A stretch of 64,000 nucleotides of DNA. Source: Arthrobacter sp. N199823. Its GTDB lineage: Bacteria; Actinomycetota; Actinomycetes; Actinomycetales; Micrococcaceae. Positions 17,768-26,505 of this stretch are shown here, piece by piece (within the stretch, counting starts at the first letter, position 1; each line of letters starts with the position of its first letter). Both the position numbers and the translations under genes were made by a program. The notes below the pieces were generated by a model. The model was not told the origin of the DNA. It saw only the letters and a list, made by a program, of their open reading frames with translations, and did not search any database. The DNA is taken from the NCBI RefSeq assembly GCF_002929705.1, contig NZ_PJIN01000001.1, forward strand, positions 62,001-126,000, given 5' to 3'.

Positions 17768-17844
17768 TCGTTTAAGGGGGTTTAAGGCCACGAGCTGGCC
17801 GGGGCTTGGATTCTAGGGTTCATGGAGCATCCCGCACTGGTGCG

Positions 17845-17876
17845 CTGTCTTGAGTATTCCTTGTCTTGAGCATTCC
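17845..17876 (-). repeat. Two tandem 16-base repeats carrying the CTCAAG motif in reverse
   Basis: Units read CTGTCTTGAGTATTCC and TTGTCTTGAGCATTCC. Each contains the complement of GAATRCTCAAG, the motif seen three times upstream of the Hpt-like gene. They lie about 115 bases before the GT2 start and could be regulator sites for it. The rest of 17768-17991 shows nothing else I can name. Confidence 0.45.
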
Positions 17877-17991
17877 CTGCGTCAGTCCTGCGGTAGTCCT
17901 GTTTCATTCCTGACGGTTTCTTGTCTGTTGGTTAAGTTGCCGCTGTCAAAGTAATAAATGACAGCGAAACAAGCCCACGGGGAGGAATCCG

Positions 17992-19140
17992 ATGCAACAC
18001 CAGAAGATGATTGATGCAGGGAAACTCCCCAGCGCTTTGCAGGAATTCCCCGCGGACATCCAGCATGGCACCCATCGTGCCAAGGGCGGCGTAGTGACAG
18101 TTCTGGTCCCGGCCCACAATGAGGCCGAAGCGATCATCGATACCCTCGAATCGCTGGGACGCCAGACGCGCCGTCCGGATCGCGTGATTGTCATTGCGGA
18201 TAACTGCACGGATGCCACAGTGCAACTCGCTGCAGATTTCGGTGCCGAGGTGATCAGTACCGTAGGAAATACAGACAAGAAGGCCGGTGCGCTGAACTTC
18301 GCCCTGAACGGGATCCTCGCGGATGCCGACCCGGATGATTTGATCCTGGTCCAGGATGCCGATTCCCAGTTGTCGCCGGACTTTATCGAGAACGCCGTGC
18401 GCCACCTGAGCGCCAACGACAACCTCGGCGCCGTCGGCGGTGTTTTTCGCGGGGGTCCCGGTGGCGGGTTCGTTGGTCACCTGCAGCGCAATGAGTACGC
18501 ACGGTACGCCAGGGATGTGAAGCGCCTCCACGGGAAATGCCTTGTTGTCACAGGCACTGCTGCACTGTTCCGGGTCCGCACTCTCCAAGGCGTCTCCACT
18601 GCCCGGATCATGGGGCTGCTGCCGGCTGGCAACGGCCACGGCGGCATCTACGACACCTCGGTCCTCACCGAAGACAACGAGCTGTCCTTCGCGCTACTCA
18701 CCCTGGGCTACAGCATTGCCTCGCCCGCCGATTGCACCCTGGTCACCGAGGTCATGCCCACCTGGCGTGAGCTGTGGGCGCAGCGGCTCCGGTGGAAGAG
18801 GGGAGCGGTGGAGAACTGCGTGCAGTACGGCTGGACCAAGATCACCCGTCCCTACTGGGGCCGCCAAATTCTCTCGATGATTGGCGTTCTGGTGACCTTG
18901 GCGTATTTCTCCTCGATCGCCGTCGCCCTTGGATCGGGTCAGGGCCTGCATGTGCACGCGTTCTGGATGGCTGTGACAGGCGTCTTCGTGATTGAACGGA
19001 TCGTGACAGTGCGCCTGCGTGGCTGGAAATACATGCTTCTGGCGGCCACTATGTACGAAACAATTATTGACCTCTTCCTGCAGGTGGTTCACGCCAAGGC
19101 CTACACGGATGCAATTTTCAACAAAAAGAAAGTCTGGTAA
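17992..19140 (+). CDS. Processive family 2 glycosyltransferase, membrane-anchored
   Basis: Start is ATG 17992 with GGGGAGGAA upstream. The GT2 fold carries all processive motifs: VLVPAHNEAEAI, IADNCTDAT, the metal-binding DxD in VQDADSQL, TEDNELSF and the QxxRW motif as QRLRWKRG (about residue 262). At least two membrane helices follow (residues 295-345). This is the layout of cellulose-, hyaluronan- or poly-N-acetylglucosamine-type synthases, but with few helices and no N-terminal ones. It likely makes a surface polysaccharide. A 54-residue membrane protein begins five bases downstream. Confidence 0.85.
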   Translation: MQHQKMIDAGKLPSALQEFPADIQHGTHRAKGGVVTVLVPAHNEAEAIIDTLESLGRQTRRPDRVIVIADNCTDATVQLAADFGAEVISTVGNTDKKAGALNFALNGILADADPDDLILVQDADSQLSPDFIENAVRHLSANDNLGAVGGVFRGGPGGGFVGHLQRNEYARYARDVKRLHGKCLVVTGTAALFRVRTLQGVSTARIMGLLPAGNGHGGIYDTSVLTEDNELSFALLTLGYSIASPADCTLVTEVMPTWRELWAQRLRWKRGAVENCVQYGWTKITRPYWGRQILSMIGVLVTLAYFSSIAVALGSGQGLHVHAFWMAVTGVFVIERIVTVRLRGWKYMLLAATMYETIIDLFLQVVHAKAYTDAIFNKKKVW

Positions 19141-19145
19141 TCATC

Positions 19146-19310
19146 ATGTACAACAACCCCACAGCACCCATGGCCGCAGGCGCAGGATCGGCCGCTCTCG
19201 CCATGACCGGCGCAGGCCAACTGTTTTGGTTCGCGCTCGCAGCCTTCGCAATGCTGGCACTCGGCATGGCAATAAAGCGCATCGTCCCGGTGCGCGCACA
19301 AAAGTCATAA
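19146..19310 (+). CDS. Small membrane protein (54 aa) coupled to the GT2
   Basis: It starts five bases after the GT2 stop (MYNNPTAPMAAG). The central LAMTGAGQ segment is followed by one hydrophobic helix (LFWFALAAFAMLALGMAI) and a basic tail KRIVPVRAQKS. The order LxxTG-like motif, helix, positive tail resembles a cell-wall sorting signal reduced to its minimum, but there is no signal peptide or exported domain, so I do not call it a sortase substrate. A strong terminator follows, making a two-gene unit. It may be an accessory subunit of the synthase. Confidence 0.7.
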   Translation: MYNNPTAPMAAGAGSAALAMTGAGQLFWFALAAFAMLALGMAIKRIVPVRAQKS

Positions 19311-19327
19311 CTGCAATCCCACGGCCT

Positions 19328-19375
19328 GATGCTGCCGGGAACCGCGGACGTTCCGCCACGGTTCCCGGCAGCATC
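19328..19375 (+). terminator. Strong hairpin terminator after the GT2 unit
   Basis: Perfect 17-base arms (19328-19344 and 19359-19375) begin GATGCTGCCGGG. It lies just before the stop of the convergent GH16-like gene and may serve both. Confidence 0.85.
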
Positions 19376-19381
19376 AACCGG

Positions 19382-20533
19382 CTAGCCGATGGGTGCCGTA
19401 GCTGCTGAGTACTTGGCGACCGTGGTGTAACCGGTTTTGGAACCAGTGACCCGCACCTTGATGGTGGCACCCTTGTCTGCCTGAACTAGCTTGTACGTTT
19501 TGGCTGTGGCTCCCGGGATGGCTGTTCCCGAGCGGTACCACTGGTACTGCAGGGTTGTTCCCGTGGTCCAGGTTCCCGTATTCGCCGTCAAGGTATAACC
19601 GGTCCGCAAGGTACCACTAATGGTCGGAGTAGGCGCTGTGAGCGTCAGAGGCGGGACAACTCTCGGTGTAAAGGAGAAATCACGCACGACGACGGTTTCC
19701 GGCACCACATGCGCCGGGTCGCCACCACCGCCCCCTGTGACCCAAAGGTTGAAGTGGATTGCTTCCTTGGCGGGCACGGGGACAGTAGCCCCCTGCATGA
19801 TAGTCCTCTTGAGCAGGGTGCCGGAGTATCCTTCACCCGCATATGTTTCGAAGGTCAGCTTGCCCGGCTCCCAGATCAACTTGTGGGTCAGGATGAGATC
19901 GTTGGTCACGTCAAAGGTGATGGTGCTGTTTCCTTCGCCGGCCGGTTTGCTGGCATCAAACCAATAGCCGTGACCTTGGGTAACGGGCCAGGATTCGCCG
20001 TAGCTAGCTCCGCCTCCCCAGGCAGAAGCTTCACACAGATCGATTTCGTTGAAACCTGGCGCCGCTTCGGGGTCATAGGGGAAAAGGCAACCCCAGACCA
20101 CTTCCTTTTGGAGCAGGTTGATGTTCTTCTCCACTGTGGTGCTGTACGTCCCATAGCCGAAACCTTGACGCGTGGACTGAAGTTCAGCTCCTGCCGGCGC
20201 CGATCCGCTCGGGTTGGAGATCTTCAAGGTCACGTAGTCGTTGGCGTCCGGGGCGCTGACATTGGCCGGATCAAAACTCTGGTTGTATTGCGGAGCCCCG
20301 CCCCAGAAGCGCTTTTGCCAGTTGAAACCTTTCCACGCAAAACTGCCGGCGGGGCCTGGATCCTCCGCTGCCGCTGCCGTGTTCTCAGCGTGGGACGGAA
20401 CTGCTCCTGCCATCATGCACAGGCTCACCGCCACGAAAATTGCCAGATGTTTTCCGCGCCGGGGGAAAAGTCTCCCCGTGGGTGGAGGTGATGTTTTCTT
20501 CGTGTGAAAAAGCGCCAATACCGTCCGTGACAT
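19382..20533 (-). CDS. Secreted GH16-like glycosidase with a C-terminal Ig-like repeat
   Basis: Start is ATG 20533 (MSRTVLALFHTKK) with GGAGGT seven bases upstream. A signal peptide ends near SHAEN (residue 45). The jelly-roll domain (residues 60-285) contains NEIDLCEAS, which fits the GH16 catalytic E-x-D-x-x-E pattern. A last domain of about 80 residues (GYTLTANTGTWTTGTTLQYQWYR) is an Ig-like module common in actinobacterial wall and polysaccharide enzymes. GH16 enzymes cleave beta-1,3/1,4 glucans or galactans; the target here is unknown. Convergence with a GT2 suggests surface polysaccharide metabolism. Confidence 0.75.
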   Translation of the reverse strand: MSRTVLALFHTKKTSPPPTGRLFPRRGKHLAIFVAVSLCMMAGAVPSHAENTAAAAEDPGPAGSFAWKGFNWQKRFWGGAPQYNQSFDPANVSAPDANDYVTLKISNPSGSAPAGAELQSTRQGFGYGTYSTTVEKNINLLQKEVVWGCLFPYDPEAAPGFNEIDLCEASAWGGGASYGESWPVTQGHGYWFDASKPAGEGNSTITFDVTNDLILTHKLIWEPGKLTFETYAGEGYSGTLLKRTIMQGATVPVPAKEAIHFNLWVTGGGGGDPAHVVPETVVVRDFSFTPRVVPPLTLTAPTPTISGTLRTGYTLTANTGTWTTGTTLQYQWYRSGTAIPGATAKTYKLVQADKGATIKVRVTGSKTGYTTVAKYSAATAPIG

Positions 20534-20784
20534 TGCTGAGACCTCCACTGTTAGATATCCCCGGCGATCGGCATAACCCCGGGGTGGGTAAGCCGGCCCC
20601 TCCCGGATTACCTGCGAGCCCGGGCAGCTGCCCACGCTCTTCGCCTCATGCCCCACCCAAAGCATGCAACTTCTTGATTATGGGACACGGGGGCCACTTT
20701 TGGGGCAAAAAGCTGTCCCACATGGTCAACTTCCGAAAATGACTCAATGATGACGGAAATACACCGGGATGTGCAGTGCGTGCA

Positions 20785-21789
20785 TCACCCGGCTTGAGCG
20801 GGGGGAAGCTTTCCGTTCTGATAGACAACTGTGCTGCGCTTGAAGATGCTGGCGAAGAGCGAGACGTCCACGTCAATCACTCCGGCATGCGCCGCAATGT
20901 CCTCCATCACCTTACGCAGTTCCGCGAGGCTTCGGGCAGCGGTCTGGACCAGGATGCGGCCAGAAACATTGGCGGCCCAACGCGTTGTGGGAAGATTCGC
21001 GAGGTACAGTCCCGCGGCCTCCAGCGAGGCAGCCTGGACGTGAACACTCAGGAGGCCCTCGACGGGATAACCGATCGACGCCGGGTCGAGGATCGCCCGC
21101 ACGTACACGGCACCGTCGGCGATGAGTGTCTCAAGGCGGCGGCTTGCGGTTGGTTTGGACATGCCGAGGCCAGCGGCTAGCTCTTCGATGGTGATGCGAC
21201 CGTTGGCACGGAGAAGCTCGGCCAGGGCACGGTTTGGCTCGTCCAGCAGCGGCATGCCGAGCTCCGTGTACCTCGTGGCGAGATGCGGGAGCTCGGAGGA
21301 ACTGAGTGTCTGGTACTGGTCCAGGGTAAGAATGTCCGGCCGCCAGCCTGAGACCGTGCGGTAGTACTCGAAGATCGGTTCCAGCGAGAGATTTTGGATG
21401 CCGTCCAAGGCGGCAAGTTCACCGTGGAGGAAGCCGCTAACAGCTTCGCGTTCCAAGAACAGCTCAACAATGCACTCGCTCGCTCCGGCCAGCGCGCTGA
21501 CCCAGTGGGTCTCCGGCCGCTCGGAAAGCCAGGTCCCGATCGCGGTGATGGCTGACGGTGCGGCGGCCACGCGGAGCATGTATAGATCCACCTCCACCAC
21601 CGAGATTGCTGCCGGGCTTGGGAACGACTGCACCCGCACCACCCCGGACGCTAGGAGCCTGTTGCCGCGGCGGGCTACGGTGCGTTCCTGCTGCTCCAGC
21701 ACCTCGGCAATGAGCCGCCACGGTGCTCTACCATTGCGAATGAGTGCGGCCACGATCTGGGTGTCAAGGGTGTCAAGCATGGGCATCAT
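20785..21789 (-). CDS. Lrp/AsnC-type regulator with two DNA-binding domains
   Basis: At 334 residues it is about twice the usual Lrp length. Two winged helices are visible: LDTQIVAALIRNGRAPWRLIAEVL near residue 10 and LAELLRANGRITIEELAAGLGMSKPTASRRLETL near residue 185, each followed by an AsnC-like sensor half. Such double Lrp regulators are common in Actinobacteria. It is the last gene of the operon with the amidohydrolase and two membrane proteins, so it probably senses the amino acid or conjugate they handle. A hairpin near 20764-20792 may terminate the operon. Confidence 0.85.
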   Translation of the reverse strand: MMPMLDTLDTQIVAALIRNGRAPWRLIAEVLEQQERTVARRGNRLLASGVVRVQSFPSPAAISVVEVDLYMLRVAAAPSAITAIGTWLSERPETHWVSALAGASECIVELFLEREAVSGFLHGELAALDGIQNLSLEPIFEYYRTVSGWRPDILTLDQYQTLSSSELPHLATRYTELGMPLLDEPNRALAELLRANGRITIEELAAGLGMSKPTASRRLETLIADGAVYVRAILDPASIGYPVEGLLSVHVQAASLEAAGLYLANLPTTRWAANVSGRILVQTAARSLAELRKVMEDIAAHAGVIDVDVSLFASIFKRSTVVYQNGKLPPAQAG

Positions 21790-21891
21790 TATTCCATCCT
21801 CAGGCGTCGCTCTCGCCCAGCCACCCCATGAGGAGGCGCCTTGGGAAGGTGTGTGTACGACGGCGGGGAGGTGCCCGCCGTCGTACGCTGG

Positions 21892-23139
21892 CTACTTGCC
21901 GAGGTACTCCAGGAGCACCGCAAGGGCCGCGCCAGTGCCGTTGACCACGGCTAGCTCGGCGTTGGGTGCGAAGTGCGGAGAGTGATTGCCGGCGGGGGAT
22001 GAGCCGTCGGCGAACGCCTTAGCGGGGAACGCGCCGAAGGACCAAAAGACCACCGGGACGCCGATCGCATCCCCGAGCCAGCCTGCATCCTCCGAGCCCA
22101 TGCCGAGTGGTGCAGCGATGACGGACTCGGAGCCGAAGCCTGCCTGGAGTGCCGCTGTTGCGCGCGCCGTGTGCTCGGCGTCATTGAAGAGGCGCGGGAA
22201 ACGGTTGATCTCCACAATCGCGGGCTCGTCAATGCCGGAGGCGGCGGCCTCGGCGGCGACAATGCGGCGAATCGAGCCTAAGACGTGGGCGCGGACGTCC
22301 TCGTCGGGTGTGCGCACATTGACGCTGAACTCGGCGGTTTCCGGGATGATGTTCTCCTTGAGGCCAGCGTGGAAGGTGCCCACCGTGACCACCGCCGGTG
22401 TGATCGGGGCAAGTTCCCTGGAGACAATGGTCTGGAGGCGCAGAACCATTGAGGCCGCGGCGACAATGGGATCCAGCGACATTTCCGGCTGCGAGCCGTG
22501 GGCTTGGCGGCCGCGGACGGTAATCCGCCAGGAATCGGCCAAGCTCGCCATGTTTCCGGCGCGTAGTGAGAACGTACCAGCCTTGGCGGGCATCACGTGT
22601 TGGGCGAGAACCACTTCGGGGCGCGGGGCACGGTCCCACAAGCCGTCGTCGACCATGGCCTTGGCGCCCCAGGCCGTCTCCTCGCCGGGCTGGAAGAGGA
22701 GCACAATTGTCCCGTGCCAGGCATCGCGATTCGCCGTCAGGTACGCAGCGGCGGCGAGGGCCGTTGTTATGTGCGTGTCGTGGCCGCAGCCATGCATGGT
22801 GGGTGCTTCACTGCCGTCGGGCAGAATGCCGGTCGCCGTGCTGGCGTAGTCCAGGCCGGTAGCCTCCGCTATTGGCAAGCCGTCCGTGTCCGCGCGGAAG
22901 CCGACAGTTGGCCCCTCGCCGTTTGTGAGGAGACCGACGACGCCGGTCCCACCCGAGCGGAAGTGCTCGATGCCCAGCTCCGTCAACCGGGCCTCAATTG
23001 ATTCGGCGGTTCGGTGCTCTTCCGAGGACAGCTCCGGTGCGCGGTGATACGCCTTGTACATCTCGATGTGCTCGGCAATGAAGCTCTGGGGGACCTCGAT
23101 GCCCGCGGCGAGGGCAACGGTGGTGGTGGTGTCAGTCAT
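21892..23139 (-). CDS. M20D family amidohydrolase / aminoacylase
   Basis: Start is ATG 23139 with AAAGG upstream. A two-metal peptidase of the IAA-amino-acid hydrolase/HipO type, about 415 residues. Metal ligands are visible in MHGCGHDTH (near residue 105), FQPGEE (near 150) and the late NHSPHFAPN. The dimerisation insert has the RGRQAHGSQPE motif. There is no signal peptide, so it acts in the cytoplasm, cleaving an amide bond in an N-acyl amino acid or dipeptide-like conjugate. It is flanked by two membrane proteins and an Lrp regulator in one operon. The substrate is unknown. Confidence 0.88.
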   Translation of the reverse strand: MTDTTTTVALAAGIEVPQSFIAEHIEMYKAYHRAPELSSEEHRTAESIEARLTELGIEHFRSGGTGVVGLLTNGEGPTVGFRADTDGLPIAEATGLDYASTATGILPDGSEAPTMHGCGHDTHITTALAAAAYLTANRDAWHGTIVLLFQPGEETAWGAKAMVDDGLWDRAPRPEVVLAQHVMPAKAGTFSLRAGNMASLADSWRITVRGRQAHGSQPEMSLDPIVAAASMVLRLQTIVSRELAPITPAVVTVGTFHAGLKENIIPETAEFSVNVRTPDEDVRAHVLGSIRRIVAAEAAASGIDEPAIVEINRFPRLFNDAEHTARATAALQAGFGSESVIAAPLGMGSEDAGWLGDAIGVPVVFWSFGAFPAKAFADGSSPAGNHSPHFAPNAELAVVNGTGAALAVLLEYLGK

Positions 23140-23195
23140 GGTGGCCTTTCGTGTCACTGAGGTGAGGTTTTGCTGCAGTGCCTAGTGCTTAGTCT

Positions 23196-23924
23196 TTAGT
23201 GTCCAATGGAGGCCGGGGCCTCGGTGGCATCAGTTGCGGTACGCTTCCGGGCGAACCACGCCACGATGATCACGGCGATGACGGAGATTGCCGTTGCATA
23301 GTTGGTGAGCGCCGGCGCGATCCGGATCACGCCGTACACCACAATGGCTGCGACTACTGCGGCGATGATGGTGGTGCGGGCGTTCTTCATCGACACGATG
23401 GCCTGGATGGTCACGGCGCCAAAGACGGCCGAGAGGATGTAGAGGCGGGCCACCGCGATCAGCCCCTCCGGCAAAAGACCCAGGAGCCAGGTGCCGAGGA
23501 AACCCACGAAGACGATGAGCGTGACGATGTGGACGGTTGCCGCGCCGATGATGGCAGCGCCCGCGATGAGCTCGGCCCTGCGCGTGCCCGGCTTCTCACC
23601 GAGATCTGTCTGGGCGATGAGTGCGGCCGGGAGCAGCTTGTTGGCGATGTTGCCGATCATAAACGCCTGGTACATGGCGGAGCGGCCGAGGATTGGATAG
23701 TAAGCAATCGGCTCAACGACGGCAATGATGCCGAATGTTGCGAAGACGATGGCGAACGCGGTCCACACCTCGTGGCCCGTAATGCCCAATCCCGTGCCGA
23801 ACGCTGTGAAGAGCGCTGCCGCGAGTGAGACGAGGAATCCTAGGCCCAAGGTGACGGGGCCCCAAATGGATGTGGTGCGATCGAATGCAGCGAGCCCGGT
23901 GAGGGTTGCGGTCTTAGATGACAT
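23196..23924 (-). CDS. Membrane protein, putative transport partner of DUF5058
   Basis: Start is ATG 23924 with AGGAG upstream. About 242 residues and seven or so hydrophobic helices, ending in a basic FARKRTATDATE tail. I do not recognise the family. It lies 22 bases after the DUF5058 gene and 56 bases before the amidohydrolase, so the two membrane proteins are probably subunits of one carrier. There is no signal peptide and no ATPase motif. A repeated ISVIAVIIVAW-type helix is at the C-terminus. Confidence 0.7.
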   Translation of the reverse strand: MSSKTATLTGLAAFDRTTSIWGPVTLGLGFLVSLAAALFTAFGTGLGITGHEVWTAFAIVFATFGIIAVVEPIAYYPILGRSAMYQAFMIGNIANKLLPAALIAQTDLGEKPGTRRAELIAGAAIIGAATVHIVTLIVFVGFLGTWLLGLLPEGLIAVARLYILSAVFGAVTIQAIVSMKNARTTIIAAVVAAIVVYGVIRIAPALTNYATAISVIAVIIVAWFARKRTATDATEAPASIGH

Positions 23925-23946
23925 GAGCGGTTCTCCTAGGCTCGTA

Positions 23947-24681
23947 TTACTTGGCAGTGGCAAGGAAGGCGGCGGCAAGGGCAACGAAGATGGCGATGCC
24001 GAGACCCCATTCGCGCAGCCAGGGCTTCTTCAAGAACTTCGCACCGGCGATGCACAGTCCCATGACGGCTGCGGAGACCAATAACGTCAGGACGTGGACC
24101 CCTGACTTGGTGGTCTCGGTAAGCGCGAGCGTGATGAAGGCGGCGAGAATCGCGGCCGTGGGGACCACTGTCATGATGGCCGGGTTGACCGTGCGCAGCG
24201 TCTTGTCACCCTTGGCCAGGATGGGGGTGAGGATGAGCGCAGTGAGCATCCACACGAGACCGCCGAGAGTCATTGCGGCAAAACCAATAGCGAAGACTTT
24301 CTGGGTGTAGGTGGGGCCGCCGAGCATCGCGCCCTGGGACTGGGCCGCGAGGCCGGCCGCGGCAACGTCGAACGCCGCGGAGCCAACGAGTCCGATGCGC
24401 GTCAAGACAGCCGGGGTGCTAAAGAGCGGCAGAAGCGAGATCGCGACGAGGGCAACGGCGAGCGAAGGGCCGATCGCGGCGATGCCGCCGCGGCGGACCG
24501 AGCCCATGACCTGCTCATCCGTGAGGTTGGCTGAGCTGGCGGCCTTCCGGATTGCGCGCAGGTAGATAACCGACTGGAGCACGATGACCGCGAACACAGC
24601 CGCGGCACAAATCCAGAGGACGGGGTGGAAAGACACGGGGCTGATATCGGTCGAGCCGGGGTCTACGGCGAAGCGGTGCAT
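23947..24681 (-). CDS. DUF5058-type membrane protein, putative transporter subunit
   Basis: Start is ATG 24681 with AAGGAG five bases upstream; an earlier in-frame GTG overlaps that site. About 244 residues with six or seven helices. The cytoplasmic loop SANLTDEQVMGSVRRGGIAAIGPSLAV after the first helix and the AAFDVAAAGL region match what I recall of DUF5058 proteins, which often neighbour M20 peptidases. It is the first gene of the four-gene operon. It is probably half of a secondary carrier feeding the amidohydrolase. Confidence 0.65.
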   Translation of the reverse strand: MHRFAVDPGSTDISPVSFHPVLWICAAAVFAVIVLQSVIYLRAIRKAASSANLTDEQVMGSVRRGGIAAIGPSLAVALVAISLLPLFSTPAVLTRIGLVGSAAFDVAAAGLAAQSQGAMLGGPTYTQKVFAIGFAAMTLGGLVWMLTALILTPILAKGDKTLRTVNPAIMTVVPTAAILAAFITLALTETTKSGVHVLTLLVSAAVMGLCIAGAKFLKKPWLREWGLGIAIFVALAAAFLATAK

Positions 24682-25117
24682 CCGCACTCCTTAGGGTCAT
24701 TGGTGGTTCAGCTGTGATGCGGATCTATTGCATGTGTGATCTACGTCACTACTGATTAACCCAATGGAACGGCATGTGATGTCCACAAGTCAAGGCTTTT
24801 ACTTAAGAAATGTCGATAATGACCAATTTGTGTCGCTAAGTTGTCGAGTGTATGAAACCTTTCAATGGTGATGTGCTGGGTTTTCCCTGGTTTCTCAAAC
24901 CACAACCGCCGCCGCACGTGTGCGAAATTGCTGTGTGAAATCGGTGGCGATGGCCTCGCTGAGCCCTGTGCGGGCGGCAGATCTTCCATCCAGGGCGGAT
25001 GCGTAAATTTCTGCTGGGCCGAAGGAACTGATCTCTTCATCTAGGCAAGCCCGCGCTGGCACCTGGCCCACGAAGAATCACTCGTGGCTGCTGTTCGTTA
25101 CTCTCGGGGAGTTTTTC
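24682..25117. other. Stretch without a supportable gene
   Basis: It holds the promoter side of the DUF5058 operon and AT-richer sequence. Open frames here are short, lack ribosome sites and show no recognisable domain. Some of it may be further decayed mobile-element sequence, given the relic that follows. Bases 25301-25571 hold only the promoter region of the DJ-1/PfpI gene. Confidence 0.5.
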
Positions 25118-25300
25118 ATGCGTTCATATCGTTCATTGACAGCCGAGCAGCGGCTAGCTGCCAGTTAGAGAGTTGGTTCAAGATCTGGGGTAGACCACCA
25201 TTGGAAAACAAAGCAGCTAAGCAGGTGTAGTCCTTTGAGTTCACGCTGGCGGTTGTTCGCCAATATCTCGACGGTGAGGGGAAGCGAGCGGGAAACTCGT
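25118..25300 (+). mobile_element. Relic of an IS3-type transposase OrfA
   Basis: The ATG at 25118 opens RSYRSLTAEQRLAAS, the typical start of the first helix of IS3-family OrfA. After an in-frame stop the sequence resumes one frame over with WFKIWGRPPLENKAAKQV, a stop, then SFEFTLAVVRQYLDGEGK, which matches the second OrfA helix (FEFKLxVVxxFLxGE). There are at least one frameshift and two stops. No OrfB or terminal repeats are visible. Assignment is by remembered family pattern. Confidence 0.5.
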
Positions 25301-25571
25301 GGAGTTCCTGATCGGTGTCCTTGACACGGCGGGAAGAACCACGGAACTGCACCGCCAACGTTCGTGAGGCTCGATCGCCCACACTCGCCATGAAACTCAG
25401 GGTTGCGAGAATCGCGATGGTATGTAGTCGATTTCGCCAGAAGGACTACTTGGGCCCTCGTTGGCTGTAATGGCAACGAATTTGCGCCCGCAGCGTCCGG
25501 AAGCTTTTTATCCAAACAGGACAGCTTGGCCTGACTCTACTAGGCTTGAAAGTAGACGAAAGGAGCATTTC

Positions 25572-26348
25572 ATGAAGAAAATCCTCATGGTTTTGACCAG
25601 CGTTTCGGAGATCGGCGATACAGGCGAGAAGACCGGTTACAACGTGGCTGAGGCTGCGCATCCTTGGAAAGTCTTCAAGGATTCCGGGCATTTCGTTGAT
25701 TTTGCATCCATCAAGGGCGGACAACCTCCTCGTGACGAGGTGGACTCGACAGATCCCATCCAAGTTGCGTTCACGGAAGATGAGACCACGCGTGCCGGTC
25801 TCTACAACACGGCTTCTGTCGACGTCGTTGATCCTGAACAGTACGACGCCGTCTACCTCGTGGGAGGCCATGGCACCATGTGGGACTTCCCTGACAGCGA
25901 GGGCCTGCAGAACCTAGTAGCCAGCGTCTACAGCGCCGGAGGCGTGGTGGGCGCGGTCTGCCACGGACCTGCCGGCTTGCTGAACGTCAAATTGGCCAAC
26001 GGCATCCACCTCGTCAACGGCCGTAAGGTGGCGGCTTTCACCAACGACGAGGAAGTTGCCGCAGGAAAGGACAAAGTCATCCCGTTCTTCCTGGCTGACA
26101 GACTTGCCGAACTGGGAGCCACGCACGTCTTCGCTGACGTCTTCGAGGAGGAGGTTGAGGTGGCTGACCGTTTGGTGACAGGCCAGAACCCCGCCTCGGC
26201 TGCTGGCGTAGCCAAGGAAATGGAGAAGCTGCTGGCGGAGGTCATTCACCAGGAAAAGGCTGAGGAGCAGGACGAGGCAGAAGCAGTCCGTGCCCAGAAG
26301 GACGCTGAGAAAGCCTCCAAGAAGGCTGAAACCCATACCGGTCACTGA
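25572..26348 (+). CDS. DJ-1/PfpI family protein (Hsp31-like glyoxalase III / chaperone)
   Basis: Start is ATG 25572 with AAAGGAG six bases upstream. The class I glutamine-amidotransferase-like fold has the nucleophile elbow AVCHGPAGLL (Cys near residue 128) and VGGHGTMWDFPD, with a Glu partner in the N-terminal half. These are features of the Hsp31 subgroup, which act on methylglyoxal or damaged proteins. A highly charged C-terminal extension of about 40 residues (EKAEEQDEAEAVRAQKDAEK) is not part of the usual domain and looks like a coiled coil. It is monocistronic with its own terminator. Confidence 0.85.
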   Translation: MKKILMVLTSVSEIGDTGEKTGYNVAEAAHPWKVFKDSGHFVDFASIKGGQPPRDEVDSTDPIQVAFTEDETTRAGLYNTASVDVVDPEQYDAVYLVGGHGTMWDFPDSEGLQNLVASVYSAGGVVGAVCHGPAGLLNVKLANGIHLVNGRKVAAFTNDEEVAAGKDKVIPFFLADRLAELGATHVFADVFEEEVEVADRLVTGQNPASAAGVAKEMEKLLAEVIHQEKAEEQDEAEAVRAQKDAEKASKKAETHTGH

Positions 26349-26362
26349 CCCAGCGACCCACA

Positions 26363-26408
26363 CATGAACTGGCTGCCGCACCGAAGACGGTGCGGCAGCC
26401 AGTTCATG
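26363..26408 (+). terminator. Intrinsic terminator after the DJ-1/PfpI gene
   Basis: Arms of about 21 bases begin CATGAACTGGCTGCC, with a four-base AAGA loop, followed by TTTGTC. Confidence 0.9.
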
Positions 26409-26505
26409 TTTGTCTAGAAGTCTGCAGGATCGCAGCCCTACCCCGCCACCGTCCCGCGGGGTCAGATGCCCAGCAAACCTTGGGTCGGATCCCATGGCCC
26501 TTGGA

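Noticed and set aside
19146-19310. Small protein as a sortase substrate
   Set aside because: It has a sorting-signal-like tail but no signal peptide or exported domain.
24756-25040. 94-codon open frame on the minus strand
   Set aside because: No ribosome site, no domain and unusual composition for the region.
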